Of a DNA stretch of 13,363 nucleotides, positions 1-6,612 are shown one piece after another. A program made the translations under genes and the position numbers. The notes beneath the pieces are model-generated. The model saw nothing but the letters and a program-made list of their open reading frames with translations. It had not been told where the DNA came from and did not search any database. This DNA comes from an uncultured Eubacterium sp. (GTDB lineage: Bacteria; Bacillota; Clostridia; Lachnospirales; Lachnospiraceae). Position 1 is the stretch's first letter. Every line of letters begins with the position of its first letter. The stretch lies in assembly GCA_947573465.1 (NCBI GenBank), contig CANPET010000024.1, forward strand, positions 1 to 13,363, read 5' to 3'.

Positions 1-800
1 TCATCCCATGCTTCGTTCACAAGTATATTTGCCCCATATTTTTTCCCAACTTTTACGATAATAGAATTCTCCTCCAAACGTTCAATCTCACTCTCTACAT
101 AAACAGGAGAAACATTCAAAGCTTCTGCAATTTCATTAATACTCATATCCTTATGATATGTTAAATAAATAATATTTTGTGCTAATGCAGTATTCATCAT
201 CTCTATAGCTTCGTGGCCTTTACAAATATCTCCACACAAATTTACACTAGAAAATGCAATTGGATTAAATTTCAATTCATTAATATTTCTCATTTTATTC
301 ATTCCCTTCTTTAAATCATTTTTAATGTTGCTAAGATACCATTTTACAGTTCCTACCGGGATTCCCAATTCTTCCGCAATTTCCGACTGCTTTTTGTTAT
401 CATAATAATATGCTATCAGAATTTCTCTTTGTCGCTTAGACAGATAAGCTATTTCTTTTTGCAGTTTATCCACTACTTCCTTGTGCACAAGATTTTCTAA
501 AATATTGGTTGCATCCTGAAGTTCTATTGGATTTACATTTTCCAACGTTACAACTTGAGTGGACGATTTATCTCTGTAAAAATTTATTAATGTATTTTTT
601 GCTATTCTCCACACAAACGCATCCATATTTTCTATATCTTTTACACAAACTGCCCGATATATTTTTAACAATATCTCCTGAGATACATCTTCTGCATCAT
701 TTAAGGAACCTGTATGCCTAACTGCATAAGAATAAATTTTCTGCATATATTTTGAAATTGTCTGATTTGCGTATTGCTCTTTTTTGATCTTCTGTTTCAT
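1..800 (-). CDS. ECF-like sigma-70 factor with C-terminal HTH, partial
   Basis: This is an RNA polymerase sigma factor of the short (region 2 plus region 4) type, open at the left edge; 266 residues are visible. The start at 800 follows an AGGAG site about 8 nt upstream. Region 2 covers roughly residues 18-75, with DAEDVSQEILLKIYRA and WRIAKNTLINFYRDK matching the core-binding and -10 recognition helices. Region 4 covers roughly 113-163, with LSKRQREIL followed by the helix-turn-helix SEIAEELGIPVGTVKWYL. Ordinary ECF factors end about here. This one continues for at least 100 residues and has a second helix-turn-helix at about 211-252 (MSINEIAEALNVSPVYVESE), which resembles a winged-helix regulator. 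The function of the extension is unknown; it may sense a signal or bind DNA. No anti-sigma gene is visible, and the expected position for one is off the window. The sigma assignment is firm; the regulon is unknown. Confidence 0.9.
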   Translation of the reverse strand, partial: MKQKIKKEQYANQTISKYMQKIYSYAVRHTGSLNDAEDVSQEILLKIYRAVCVKDIENMDAFVWRIAKNTLINFYRDKSSTQVVTLENVNPIELQDATNILENLVHKEVVDKLQKEIAYLSKRQREILIAYYYDNKKQSEIAEELGIPVGTVKWYLSNIKNDLKKGMNKMRNINELKFNPIAFSSVNLCGDICKGHEAIEMMNTALAQNIIYLTYHKDMSINEIAEALNVSPVYVESEIERLEENSIIVKVGKKYGANILVNEAWD

Positions 801-820
801 AATATCTTAACTCCTCTTTT

Positions 821-867
821 TGACATGTCTATCTATAAAGACACAAAAAAATGAAAAAGGTTGGTAA
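821..867 (-). promoter_or_regulatory. possible ECF-type promoter of the sigma gene
   Basis: On the minus strand the sequence reads CCAACC, a 15-nt T-rich spacer, then TGTC, about 35 nt before the sigma start. ECF promoters typically have an AAC-containing -35 and a CGTC-like -10 with this spacing. This would suit autoregulation, which is common for ECF factors. The match is imperfect and the identification is an inference. Confidence 0.3.
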
Positions 868-889
868 CAATTTTAAAAATATATTATAA

Positions 890-946
890 AAAGAACTGTC
901 TTATAATATTCGCTAAATTCTTACAAATATATTTGGACAGTTCTTT
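890..946 (-). terminator. inverted repeat after mscL, probable terminator
   Basis: An 11-bp perfect inverted repeat (890-900 and 936-946, AAAGAACTGTC/GACAGTTCTTT) encloses a 35-nt loop containing a 12-bp palindrome, CAAATATATTTG. It begins 47 nt after the mscL stop. On the minus strand it runs into TTTTTATAATATATTTTT. This fits the end of the nhaC-mscL operon, although the large loop and weak GC content make it a modest terminator. Confidence 0.5.
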
Positions 947-993
947 ATATTCATTTCGTTTTTAAAACTTATTTATGTGAAACTCAAAGTTTC

Positions 994-1425
994 TTAATCC
1001 AACTGACTAGTGCAATGCGGACATCTGTCTGCATCAATATGTATTTCTGACATACAGTGTGGACAAACCTTTGTAGTAACTGGTGCCGGCTCTTCTTTTC
1101 TTCTCATTTTGTTCATTGCTTTCACAATCAGGAAAACAACAAAAGCCATAATGAAAAAGTTCAACAATCCTGAAATAAATGTACCATAATTCAGGGTGGC
1201 TGCTCCTTGTTTCTGTGCCTCAGCCAATGTTGCATAATCCCCGCCATCTAATGCAATAAATAAATTACTAAAATCAATCTTGCCTGTAAGCAATGTAATC
1301 ACTGGCATAATCACATTATCTACTAATGATGTTACCAGACCATTAAATGCGCCACCAATAATAACACCTACTGCTAAATCAATCATATTACCTTTAATGG
1401 CAAACTCTTTAAATTCTTTTAACAT
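994..1425 (-). CDS. mscL: large-conductance mechanosensitive channel MscL with zinc-ribbon tail
   Basis: MscL is a pentameric membrane channel that opens under tension and releases solutes during hypo-osmotic shock. The start at 1425 is chosen because the protein then begins with the canonical MLKEFKEFAIKGNMIDLAVG and has AGGAG upstream. An in-frame upstream ATG at 1512 would add a tail overlapping the preceding gene. The first membrane helix spans about 14-44 and the second about 82-103, separated by the periplasmic loop. The C-terminus carries CPHC (121-124) and CPHC (135-138), a four-cysteine zinc ribbon that replaces the usual helical bundle end. At 143 residues it is close to normal length. 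It is the last gene of the nhaC-glutaredoxin-mscL operon and starts 19 nt after the glutaredoxin stop. Confidence 0.96.
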   Translation of the reverse strand: MLKEFKEFAIKGNMIDLAVGVIIGGAFNGLVTSLVDNVIMPVITLLTGKIDFSNLFIALDGGDYATLAEAQKQGAATLNYGTFISGLLNFFIMAFVVFLIVKAMNKMRRKEEPAPVTTKVCPHCMSEIHIDADRCPHCTSQLD

Positions 1426-1444
1426 TTCTTTCTCTCCTGTATTA

Positions 1445-1708
1445 TTATTTTTTATCATTTTCCGGCAAAAACTGTTTCCAATCTCTGGTATATACACCAT
1501 CTTCTGTTTCAATCAATGGTATTCCCAGTTTTCCGGAACCTTGTATTCCTTCATACACCGGATTGGTATCCCGTATATGGATGAATCTTTTTAATACCTG
1601 CAAATCATCAAGTAATTCCACAAAATTATAAGATACTCCTTGTGCATCAAATGCAGATTTACATTCCACACAGAATCTACACTGTTTTGTTCCATATATT
1701 GTTAACAT
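1445..1708 (-). CDS. small glutaredoxin-like protein (COG4545 type)
   Basis: This is an 87-residue thioredoxin-fold protein, probably a cytosolic thiol-disulfide oxidoreductase. It starts MLTIYGTKQC and has the redox motif C10-R-F-C13 with a third cysteine at 16. A glycine-isoleucine-proline turn (KLGIPLI) supplies the cis-proline expected opposite the active site. The length fits glutaredoxin/NrdH-like proteins. The start at 1708 is set by GGAGG five nucleotides upstream (1714-1718 on the plus strand); longer in-frame starts up to 1756 would translate through that site. It lies between the antiporter, 50 nt upstream, and mscL, 19 nt downstream, and is probably co-transcribed with both. Its electron donor and substrate cannot be read from the sequence. 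Confidence 0.85.
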   Translation of the reverse strand: MLTIYGTKQCRFCVECKSAFDAQGVSYNFVELLDDLQVLKRFIHIRDTNPVYEGIQGSGKLGIPLIETEDGVYTRDWKQFLPENDKK

Positions 1709-1758
1709 AACGTCCTCCATAAACTTCATTGTGGAAAAATCTGCATTCTCCACCAATG

Positions 1759-3399
1759 TTATTCTTCTTTATTTCCCATTGCAAATTTAATCAGCATAAT
1801 CAGACCAACCATTACTACAATTGCCAATGGTAAAACTACCCACGCAATCTGAACAAATCCTGCAATGATATATGCAAAGAATGAAACTACTGCTGCCACA
1901 ATCGCATATGGCAACTGGGTAGATACGTGATTTACGTGGTCACACTCTGCTCCTGCCGACGCCATAATCGTTGTATCCGAAATCGGCGAACAATGATCTC
2001 CACAAACAGCTCCTGCCATACATGCTGAAATAGAAATAATCATTAACTCATACTGTGCCGGATTGCTTTCAAACACTGCCACTACAATCGGTATCAAAAT
2101 TCCAAAAGTTCCCCATGATGTACCTGTAGCAAATGCTAAGAAACAAGCTACTAAGAAAATAATCGCAGGAAGGAATTTCATAAAGTCACCTGCTGCAGCT
2201 TTCATTGCCTCCGCAACAAATTCTTTTGCTCCAAGGGAATCTGTCATAGCCTTTAATGTCCATGCCATTGTCAAAATTAAAATAGCCGGAACCATTGCTC
2301 TAAATCCATCTACCAAACAATCCATACATTTCTTAAACGGAAGTACTCTTCTACAAACGTATAGTAAAATCGTAATAACTAAACCAAAGAAACTTCCAAG
2401 AGCCAATCCTACAGATGCATCACTATTAGAAAAGGCTTCAACAAATCCTGCTCCCTTGAAAATACCACCTGTATATACCATTCCAATGACACAACAAACT
2501 ACCAAACAAATAATCGGAATCAAAAGGTCTATCACTTTGCCCTTTTTCTCACTATTCTCTTCTGCTACTTCAACGACTTGGGCTCTATCTCCCATTGAGA
2601 ATAAGTCCCCTGCTTTCGCATTTTTTTCATGTTTCGCCATTGGACCATATTCTACTTTCATCACTGTCATTGCTACCATCATGACAATCGTAAGAATCGC
2701 ATAAAAGTTATAAGGAATTGCTTTTACAAATAATGCCAGACCATCTTCTCCCTTTACAAATCCACTAACTGCTGCTGCCCAAGATGAAATTGGTGCAATG
2801 ATACACACTGGTGCTGCAGTAGCATCAATCAGATATGCTAATTTTGCACGGGAAATCTTATGTTTATCCGTTACCGGGCGCATAACACTTCCTACTGTCA
2901 GACAGTTGAAATAATCATCGATAAAGATTAATACACCTAATAAAATTGTGGCAAGCTGTGCTCCCACTCTTGACTTAATATGCTCGCTTGCCCATTTACC
3001 AAATGCTGCTGAGCCCCCTGCTTTGTTCATTAGTGCAACGATTGCTCCAAGTAACACTAAAAATATAATAATTCCTACATTACCCGGGTCAGAAAGCACT
3101 CCTACGAAACCATCGGTAAATGTGTGCATAACAGTTCTTTCTACATCTAGCTGACCATACAGCACTGCTCCAACTAAAATTCCTATAAACAATGAACTGT
3201 ATACTTCCTTTGTAATCAATGCAAGTGCAATAGCTACTACCGGTGGAATCAATGCCCATGCTGTAGAATATAATTTCGGCACAAACTTTGCTTCATCCGC
3301 GCCAAATACTACTGTAGCACATACCACAATTAGCAGCATGGAAATACATGCTATTGCTGATAACTTTTTCGTCCCCCATTTCTTTTGTAATCTTTTCAT
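1759..3399 (-). CDS. nhaC: NhaC-type Na+/H+ antiporter
   Basis: This is a polytopic inner-membrane antiporter expected to export Na+ in exchange for protons. It is 546 residues long, with about a dozen hydrophobic segments. A hydrophilic loop around residues 245-290, rich in Glu and Lys, splits the two halves. The family signature GDHCSPISDTT lies at about 467-477, and FIDDYFNCLTVGSVMRP in the first half is the matching conserved stretch. Some NhaC-superfamily members exchange malate/lactate, arginine/ornithine or similar pairs, so the exact substrate is uncertain. The start is ambiguous: ATG at 3399 is preferred, while an in-frame GTG at 3411 would sit directly on the only purine-rich site (AAAAGAAG). 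The ribosome site is therefore weak or distant, which is unusual beside the strong sites of its neighbours and suits regulated translation (see the leader). It is the first gene of an operon with a glutaredoxin and mscL. Confidence 0.9.
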   Translation of the reverse strand: MKRLQKKWGTKKLSAIACISMLLIVVCATVVFGADEAKFVPKLYSTAWALIPPVVAIALALITKEVYSSLFIGILVGAVLYGQLDVERTVMHTFTDGFVGVLSDPGNVGIIIFLVLLGAIVALMNKAGGSAAFGKWASEHIKSRVGAQLATILLGVLIFIDDYFNCLTVGSVMRPVTDKHKISRAKLAYLIDATAAPVCIIAPISSWAAAVSGFVKGEDGLALFVKAIPYNFYAILTIVMMVAMTVMKVEYGPMAKHEKNAKAGDLFSMGDRAQVVEVAEENSEKKGKVIDLLIPIICLVVCCVIGMVYTGGIFKGAGFVEAFSNSDASVGLALGSFFGLVITILLYVCRRVLPFKKCMDCLVDGFRAMVPAILILTMAWTLKAMTDSLGAKEFVAEAMKAAAGDFMKFLPAIIFLVACFLAFATGTSWGTFGILIPIVVAVFESNPAQYELMIISISACMAGAVCGDHCSPISDTTIMASAGAECDHVNHVSTQLPYAIVAAVVSFFAYIIAGFVQIAWVVLPLAIVVMVGLIMLIKFAMGNKEE

Positions 3400-3417
3400 A
3401 ATTTTTACCACTTCTTT

Positions 3418-3480
3418 TCAATACATTCCATAGTATTGAAAGATGCAAACGTAAAGAGTGAAAATATTAGTTGTTTGCAT
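3418..3480 (-). CDS. possible leader peptide upstream of nhaC
   Basis: A 20-codon ORF begins ATG CAA ACA ACT four nucleotides after AAAGGA and ends in TGA, 18 nt before the nhaC ATG. The predicted peptide starts MQTTNIFTLY and is rich in aromatic residues (two Phe, four Tyr). Its start codon lies inside one arm of an inverted repeat and its body covers the partner arms of both leader repeats. Ribosomes translating it would therefore open those structures. This is a hypothesis from position and ribosome site only; a 20-codon ORF can arise by chance. Confidence 0.3.
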   Translation of the reverse strand: MQTTNIFTLYVCIFQYYGMY

Positions 3481-3514
3481 ATCGTCCTTTCTTTTTTATT
3501 TTTCACTCTTTTAC
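3443..3514 (-). promoter_or_regulatory. interlaced inverted repeats in the nhaC leader
   Basis: On the minus strand the order is A (3514-3500), B (3480-3473), A' (3464-3451), B' (3450-3443). A/A' pair over 14 bp with one bulged base (GTAAAAGAGTGAAAA with TTTTCACTCTTTAC). B/B' pair over 8 bp (ATGCAAAC with GTTTGCAT). The arms cross, so the two stems must either form a pseudoknot or exclude one another. A further 6-bp stem, CAATAC/GTATTG, lies just before the nhaC ribosome site (3421-3440). I could not match this to a known riboswitch class. Confidence 0.5.
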
Positions 3515-3609
3515 ACTTTTTATTAAAATATTTGCATTTTGTCCCGCAAATCTAAAAAGTACATATTTAATTTATCCGAACATGCTTGTAGTTATATTGT
3601 AAAAGAAAA

Positions 3610-3646
3610 TGACATATTTCGCAAATATATTTTGCAAAATATGTCA
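3610..3646 (-). terminator. terminator of the tyrosine phosphatase gene
   Basis: A 16-bp stem (3610-3625 with 3631-3646) and a 5-nt loop lie 19 nt after the stop codon and are followed on the minus strand by ATTTTCTTTT. The one mismatch is a U-G wobble in minus-strand RNA but an A-C clash in plus-strand RNA, which indicates that it acts on the minus-strand transcript. A 12-bp direct repeat with a 13-nt period (3639-3650 and 3652-3663) overlaps the upstream arm. Confidence 0.75.
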
Positions 3647-3665
3647 GAAATATATGTCAGAAAAG

Positions 3666-4121
3666 TTATTCGTTATTTAATTGTTTCAATAACCCCTCAC
3701 ATCCACGTACTACATCATCATAGGTCACATCAAAATTGCCTGTGTACCATGGATCTGCAATATCTCCACTCTCCCCTGCAAACTGCAGTAGTTTATATAT
3801 TTTTCCCTCTGGGTCGTTATTATAAAACCGATTTAGATTTCGTATATTTGCAGTATCCATTCCGATAATATAATCAAAGTTATCATAATCGGATAATTCC
3901 ATATGCCTTGCACGATGATCTCCACAATAAATTCCTTCACGCTTTAACTTTCCCCGTGTACCATGATGGACGCCATTTCCAATTTCTTCATAACTGGTAG
4001 CTGCGGAATCTATATAAAATTGTTCGCTGATGCATGACTTTTCTACCATGTCCTGTAGTACGTATTGAGCCATCGTGGAACGGCAGATGTTGCCGTGGCA
4101 GACGAATAAGATTTTAACCAT
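3666..4121 (-). CDS. low-molecular-weight protein tyrosine phosphatase
   Basis: This is a cytosolic cysteine-dependent phosphatase of 151 residues, the normal family length. The P-loop C8-HGNIC-R14-S is at the N-terminus (VCHGNICRST), with C8 as nucleophile and R14 binding phosphate. The general-acid segment DPWYTGNF is at 123-130. The family removes phosphate from tyrosine residues, including those on bacterial tyrosine kinases of polysaccharide export, and some members act on phosphoarginine. No kinase gene is nearby, so the substrate is unknown. The start at 4121 has AAGGAGA about 10 nt upstream; that ribosome site overlaps the stop codon of the preceding SIR2-like fragment. The gene is therefore either read through from the defence cassette or uses a promoter inside the fragment. 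It ends at a clear terminator. Confidence 0.95.
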   Translation of the reverse strand: MVKILFVCHGNICRSTMAQYVLQDMVEKSCISEQFYIDSAATSYEEIGNGVHHGTRGKLKREGIYCGDHRARHMELSDYDNFDYIIGMDTANIRNLNRFYNNDPEGKIYKLLQFAGESGDIADPWYTGNFDVTYDDVVRGCEGLLKQLNNE

Positions 4122-4135
4122 GTTTTTATTTCTCC

Positions 4136-4684
4136 TTAAATCTTCTTAGAAAATTCCGTATTCATAGGCGTTCTGAATGGTCGTATTTTAGTTTCCTTAT
4201 TCCAAAAGGTTTTTGAACGTAATCTGATTTTATCTCCATTATTGCTTCGAGTAGATAATCTAAGAACTTTTTTATTGATACTACCCAAAATATTATCAAA
4301 TTTATTCTCATACGATACATTTATTTTATCTTCCTTCTTTGACCAACTAACAGAACCGTGCATCTTCTGTAAATTAATTGTTATCACTTCTCTTTTGAAA
4401 TTATTGTAATACCCCATTTCAGAAACTTCTAAATTATAACTTTGAGGACTTAATATTCTATTAATAAAACCTCTACTTCCGTCATTAAAATAGCAATTAC
4501 TACGTTCGCTTAATATTTTCTCAAAAGTATATTCTATCAACAAATCATAATTAGTTGTAAAAATATTAGCGCGTTTAGGGTTCTCGTTTCCACTTGTTTC
4601 TAATATAAATAGGATTGTTTCTATAAATTTTTTATAATTTTCCAAAACCGATGAATCTGCCTTATCATAGTCTAATTCTTTCAT
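4136..4684 (-). pseudogene. SIR2-like domain fragment, probable remnant
   Basis: The 182-residue ORF contains the middle of a SIR2_2-type domain. It has NIFTTNYDLLIEYTFE at about 40-55, then FNDGSRGFINRILSP, then the MHGSVSW motif. Proteins with this pattern (for example the SIR2 partner of HerA and other antiphage SIR2 proteins) are usually several hundred residues long and hydrolyse NAD+. Here the N-terminal Rossmann glycine motif that binds NAD is missing, and the region after MHGSVSW turns into a basic tail (RLRSKTFWNKETKIRPF) that I do not recognise. ATG at 4684 overlaps the stop of the upstream TOPRIM gene as ATGA, but there is no ribosome site of its own; a stop lies two codons upstream in frame. 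It is probably a broken gene. A short coupled third component is the alternative. Confidence 0.6.
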
Positions 4685-5307
4685 AGATTATCATTTATTT
4701 TTTCAATCCAGTTCTCATCATCGCACATCAAATCATCTATAAGTTTTCCAAAGTTACTACATCCCAGTTCATCATCTGGTCCTTCAATCTCCCTAACTCG
4801 ATAAACCATATTTCCATAATTCTCCACATTAATATGTTCCATTACCTGAGTTATCTGGTCAGCTCTTCCTTTGTAATTTTCCACTCCCGTATACTTTTGA
4901 ATAAGAGGTGCATTTACTGGTTTTGCTGGTGACTTTATATTTTCATTCGTCCAATGTTTTATAATCACCTGCATTGTACACGGATTTGCAAATATCACAA
5001 CTTCATCTGCAGCATTATCTACTCCATGAAAGTCATTGATTTTATTTTTGATATCTTTATACTGCTCATGTGGTTTCTTCTCAGTATCACAAAATGCAAG
5101 AACTAATTCATATGCTCCATTCTGGTATCTGTCCTGATAACGTGGAACTATATTTCCGTTTCCTTTCGCATTCACTAAAGAGATGTCATACTTATCGTTC
5201 CACACCTTGAGTTTTTTCAGACGGTCTAAATAAAAATACTCCTCATTACCTTCACATATAATGCAAATTTTATGATTATCAGGAATAGAAGGAAGTCTAT
5301 TTGTCAT
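4681..5307 (-). CDS. RloB-like TOPRIM protein, partner of the AAA ATPase
   Basis: This 208-residue protein looks like a divergent RloB/AbiLii-type TOPRIM nuclease. ICEGNEEYFYLDRL at 17-30 gives the glutamate of TOPRIM motif 1 (E19). AFCDTEK at 71-77 gives the acidic DxE at the end of the next strand (D74, E76). FANPCTMQVIIKHW at 106-119 corresponds to the NPC...H segment seen in RloB proteins. In known systems an SMC-like ATPase holds or licenses a TOPRIM effector that cuts nucleic acid upon phage infection; that role here is inferred. The start at 5307 is fixed by AGGAGG nine nucleotides upstream. The first seven residues of the longer ORF from 5328 are simply the ribosome site translated. 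It overlaps the ATPase gene by 11 nt and the SIR2 fragment by 4 nt (ATGA). Other TOPRIM families (DUF4435/AriB) are a less likely alternative. Confidence 0.7.
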   Translation of the reverse strand: MTNRLPSIPDNHKICIICEGNEEYFYLDRLKKLKVWNDKYDISLVNAKGNGNIVPRYQDRYQNGAYELVLAFCDTEKKPHEQYKDIKNKINDFHGVDNAADEVVIFANPCTMQVIIKHWTNENIKSPAKPVNAPLIQKYTGVENYKGRADQITQVMEHINVENYGNMVYRVREIEGPDDELGCSNFGKLIDDLMCDDENWIEKINDNL

Positions 5308-6574
5308 CAGCAATCGCCTCCTTCTCATATCCTTTAATACTCAACAATGAATTAATTAGTTCTGGATCAGGCAATGCACCGAGTGCACCTTTTCTGTATT
5401 TTTCCATTACATCTGTTGTATCGCGTACTCCCATTTGAGCAGTAAAATCTGCAAGAGAATATACATATACTCCATCATTGTCTTTGTGAACAAACCATAT
5501 TTGCTCTTTTCTGAACATACGCTTACAATCCATAAGATTAATATCGTGGACTGTAAAAATCATTTGTGCATTTGTATTTAATTCATTATTAAACATTGCG
5601 ACTATGGCTCTTGTAAGTTTGAAATGAATGCTACTATCAAGTTCATCAATTACAAGCACTCTTCCCTGTTCAATTCCTTCGATTACATAGCTTGCTAATG
5701 CTGCAATCTTTTTTGTTCCTGTTGAATCAAACAAAATACTTGGAACATGATGACCTTTATATGTGGATACTAATCTCATTTGTTCCATGAGTTTCTCTGG
5801 GATATCCAATACCTCTTCTTCCGGCTTTTCACTTGCCTTTTCCGCCTTAATTCGAATCTTATCCATTTCTGCATACTCAAAGTTATCCATATACAAATCT
5901 GCATTTCTGATAAACTCAACAACTTTTTCTTGCAAGTTACCTTTATTTTTCATCAATTCAATTGTATGTTCAATTGGGATATTGTTCATGTTGATAATAT
6001 CTATTTTTTCAGCAAATCTTCTTAAAATCTTTTTCATTTCATCCAGTGTTTCGAATTTACTCGTATCTATTAAATGATAAAGAAGATTATTTTTTGCAAC
6101 AACCGACATTGTTGCAACAACATCTTCATCCATACATTCAAATGCATCATTAATTGTATCTTTCTTAAACCAACAAACTTCTTTTTCATTGTTGTATTGG
6201 TCTTTCATAATTTCTACAAATGATTCATATATATATTCTTCTTTTTTATCATCATACTTAAAATCATACGCAAATTTTCTTCCAAGTTCCATGAATGTAA
6301 CTCCAAGTTCACATACAGTGCTATCTGAGAAAATATTTGGCACAAGTCCACTTTTTTTATTTAACAGAATATTTTTAATTGCTCTTATACATTTTACTAG
6401 ACAAGTCTTACCTACATTGTTAGGTCCATAAACCCCAACTGTCTTAAGAACATTAAAATTTTTTTCTCTATGCACATTTGATACAAATTTTTTATTTCTC
6501 AAATCAGCCTTCATTGATAATGCAATTTCTTCCTCGAATGCATAACAATTTTTTGCTCTAATTTCTATAATCAT
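5297..6574 (-). CDS. AAA/SMC-like ATPase of the RloA/AbiLi type (AAA_15)
   Basis: This 425-residue ATPase belongs to the RecF/SMC-like group found in defence operons (AbiLi, RloA, AriA). Walker A GPNNVGKT is at 50-57. The signature-like DSTGTKK is at 283-289, Walker B VLVIDELD at 306-313, and the D-loop SSIH follows at 314-317. The switch histidine TVHD is at 341-344. The N-terminal IIEIRAKNCYAFEEE is the usual first strand of the family. The region between the Walker motifs is largely helical. The start at 6574 has GGAGG eight nucleotides upstream, preferred over ATG at 6589, which would place that site inside the gene. It is the first gene of a three-ORF cassette with an RloB-like TOPRIM protein and a SIR2 fragment, transcribed from a probable promoter at 6613-6640. 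A sensor or regulator role for the nuclease partner is inferred from related systems. Confidence 0.87.
   Translation of the reverse strand: MIIEIRAKNCYAFEEEIALSMKADLRNKKFVSNVHREKNFNVLKTVGVYGPNNVGKTCLVKCIRAIKNILLNKKSGLVPNIFSDSTVCELGVTFMELGRKFAYDFKYDDKKEEYIYESFVEIMKDQYNNEKEVCWFKKDTINDAFECMDEDVVATMSVVAKNNLLYHLIDTSKFETLDEMKKILRRFAEKIDIINMNNIPIEHTIELMKNKGNLQEKVVEFIRNADLYMDNFEYAEMDKIRIKAEKASEKPEEEVLDIPEKLMEQMRLVSTYKGHHVPSILFDSTGTKKIAALASYVIEGIEQGRVLVIDELDSSIHFKLTRAIVAMFNNELNTNAQMIFTVHDINLMDCKRMFRKEQIWFVHKDNDGVYVYSLADFTAQMGVRDTTDVMEKYRKGALGALPDPELINSLLSIKGYEKEAIADDK
5317..5322 (-). promoter_or_regulatory. ribosome site setting the TOPRIM gene start
   Basis: AGGAGG lies inside the last codons of the ATPase gene, nine nucleotides before ATG at 5307. 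It decides the start of the TOPRIM gene and shows that the two genes are meant to be translated from one mRNA. Confidence 0.8.
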
Positions 6575-6612
6575 GATCTTATCCTCCATAGAATCTACTA
6601 GTGTTACTATAT

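Noticed and set aside
509..721. Plus-strand 70-codon ORF opposite the sigma factor gene
   Set aside because: Antisense to conserved sigma region 2, with no ribosome site.
2063..2704. Plus-strand 213-codon ORF opposite nhaC
   Set aside because: It is antisense to a clear membrane transporter, has no ribosome site and its composition mirrors hydrophobic codons read backwards.
3421..3537. Known Na+ or Li+ riboswitch in the nhaC leader
   Set aside because: The location is right, but I could not match a known conserved core, so it is reported only as an unassigned structure.
3539..3868. Plus-strand 109-codon ORF
   Set aside because: It crosses the phosphatase terminator and the antisense of the phosphatase gene, and has no ribosome site or recognisable motif.
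4136..4684. HerA-SIR2 system
   Set aside because: No HerA ATPase gene is present and the SIR2 domain is incomplete.
4681..6574. PARIS (AriA/AriB) identity for the ATPase/TOPRIM pair
   Set aside because: The ATPase type is compatible, but the NPC...H segment of the second protein is closer to RloB than to the DUF4435 pattern. A profile search would settle it.
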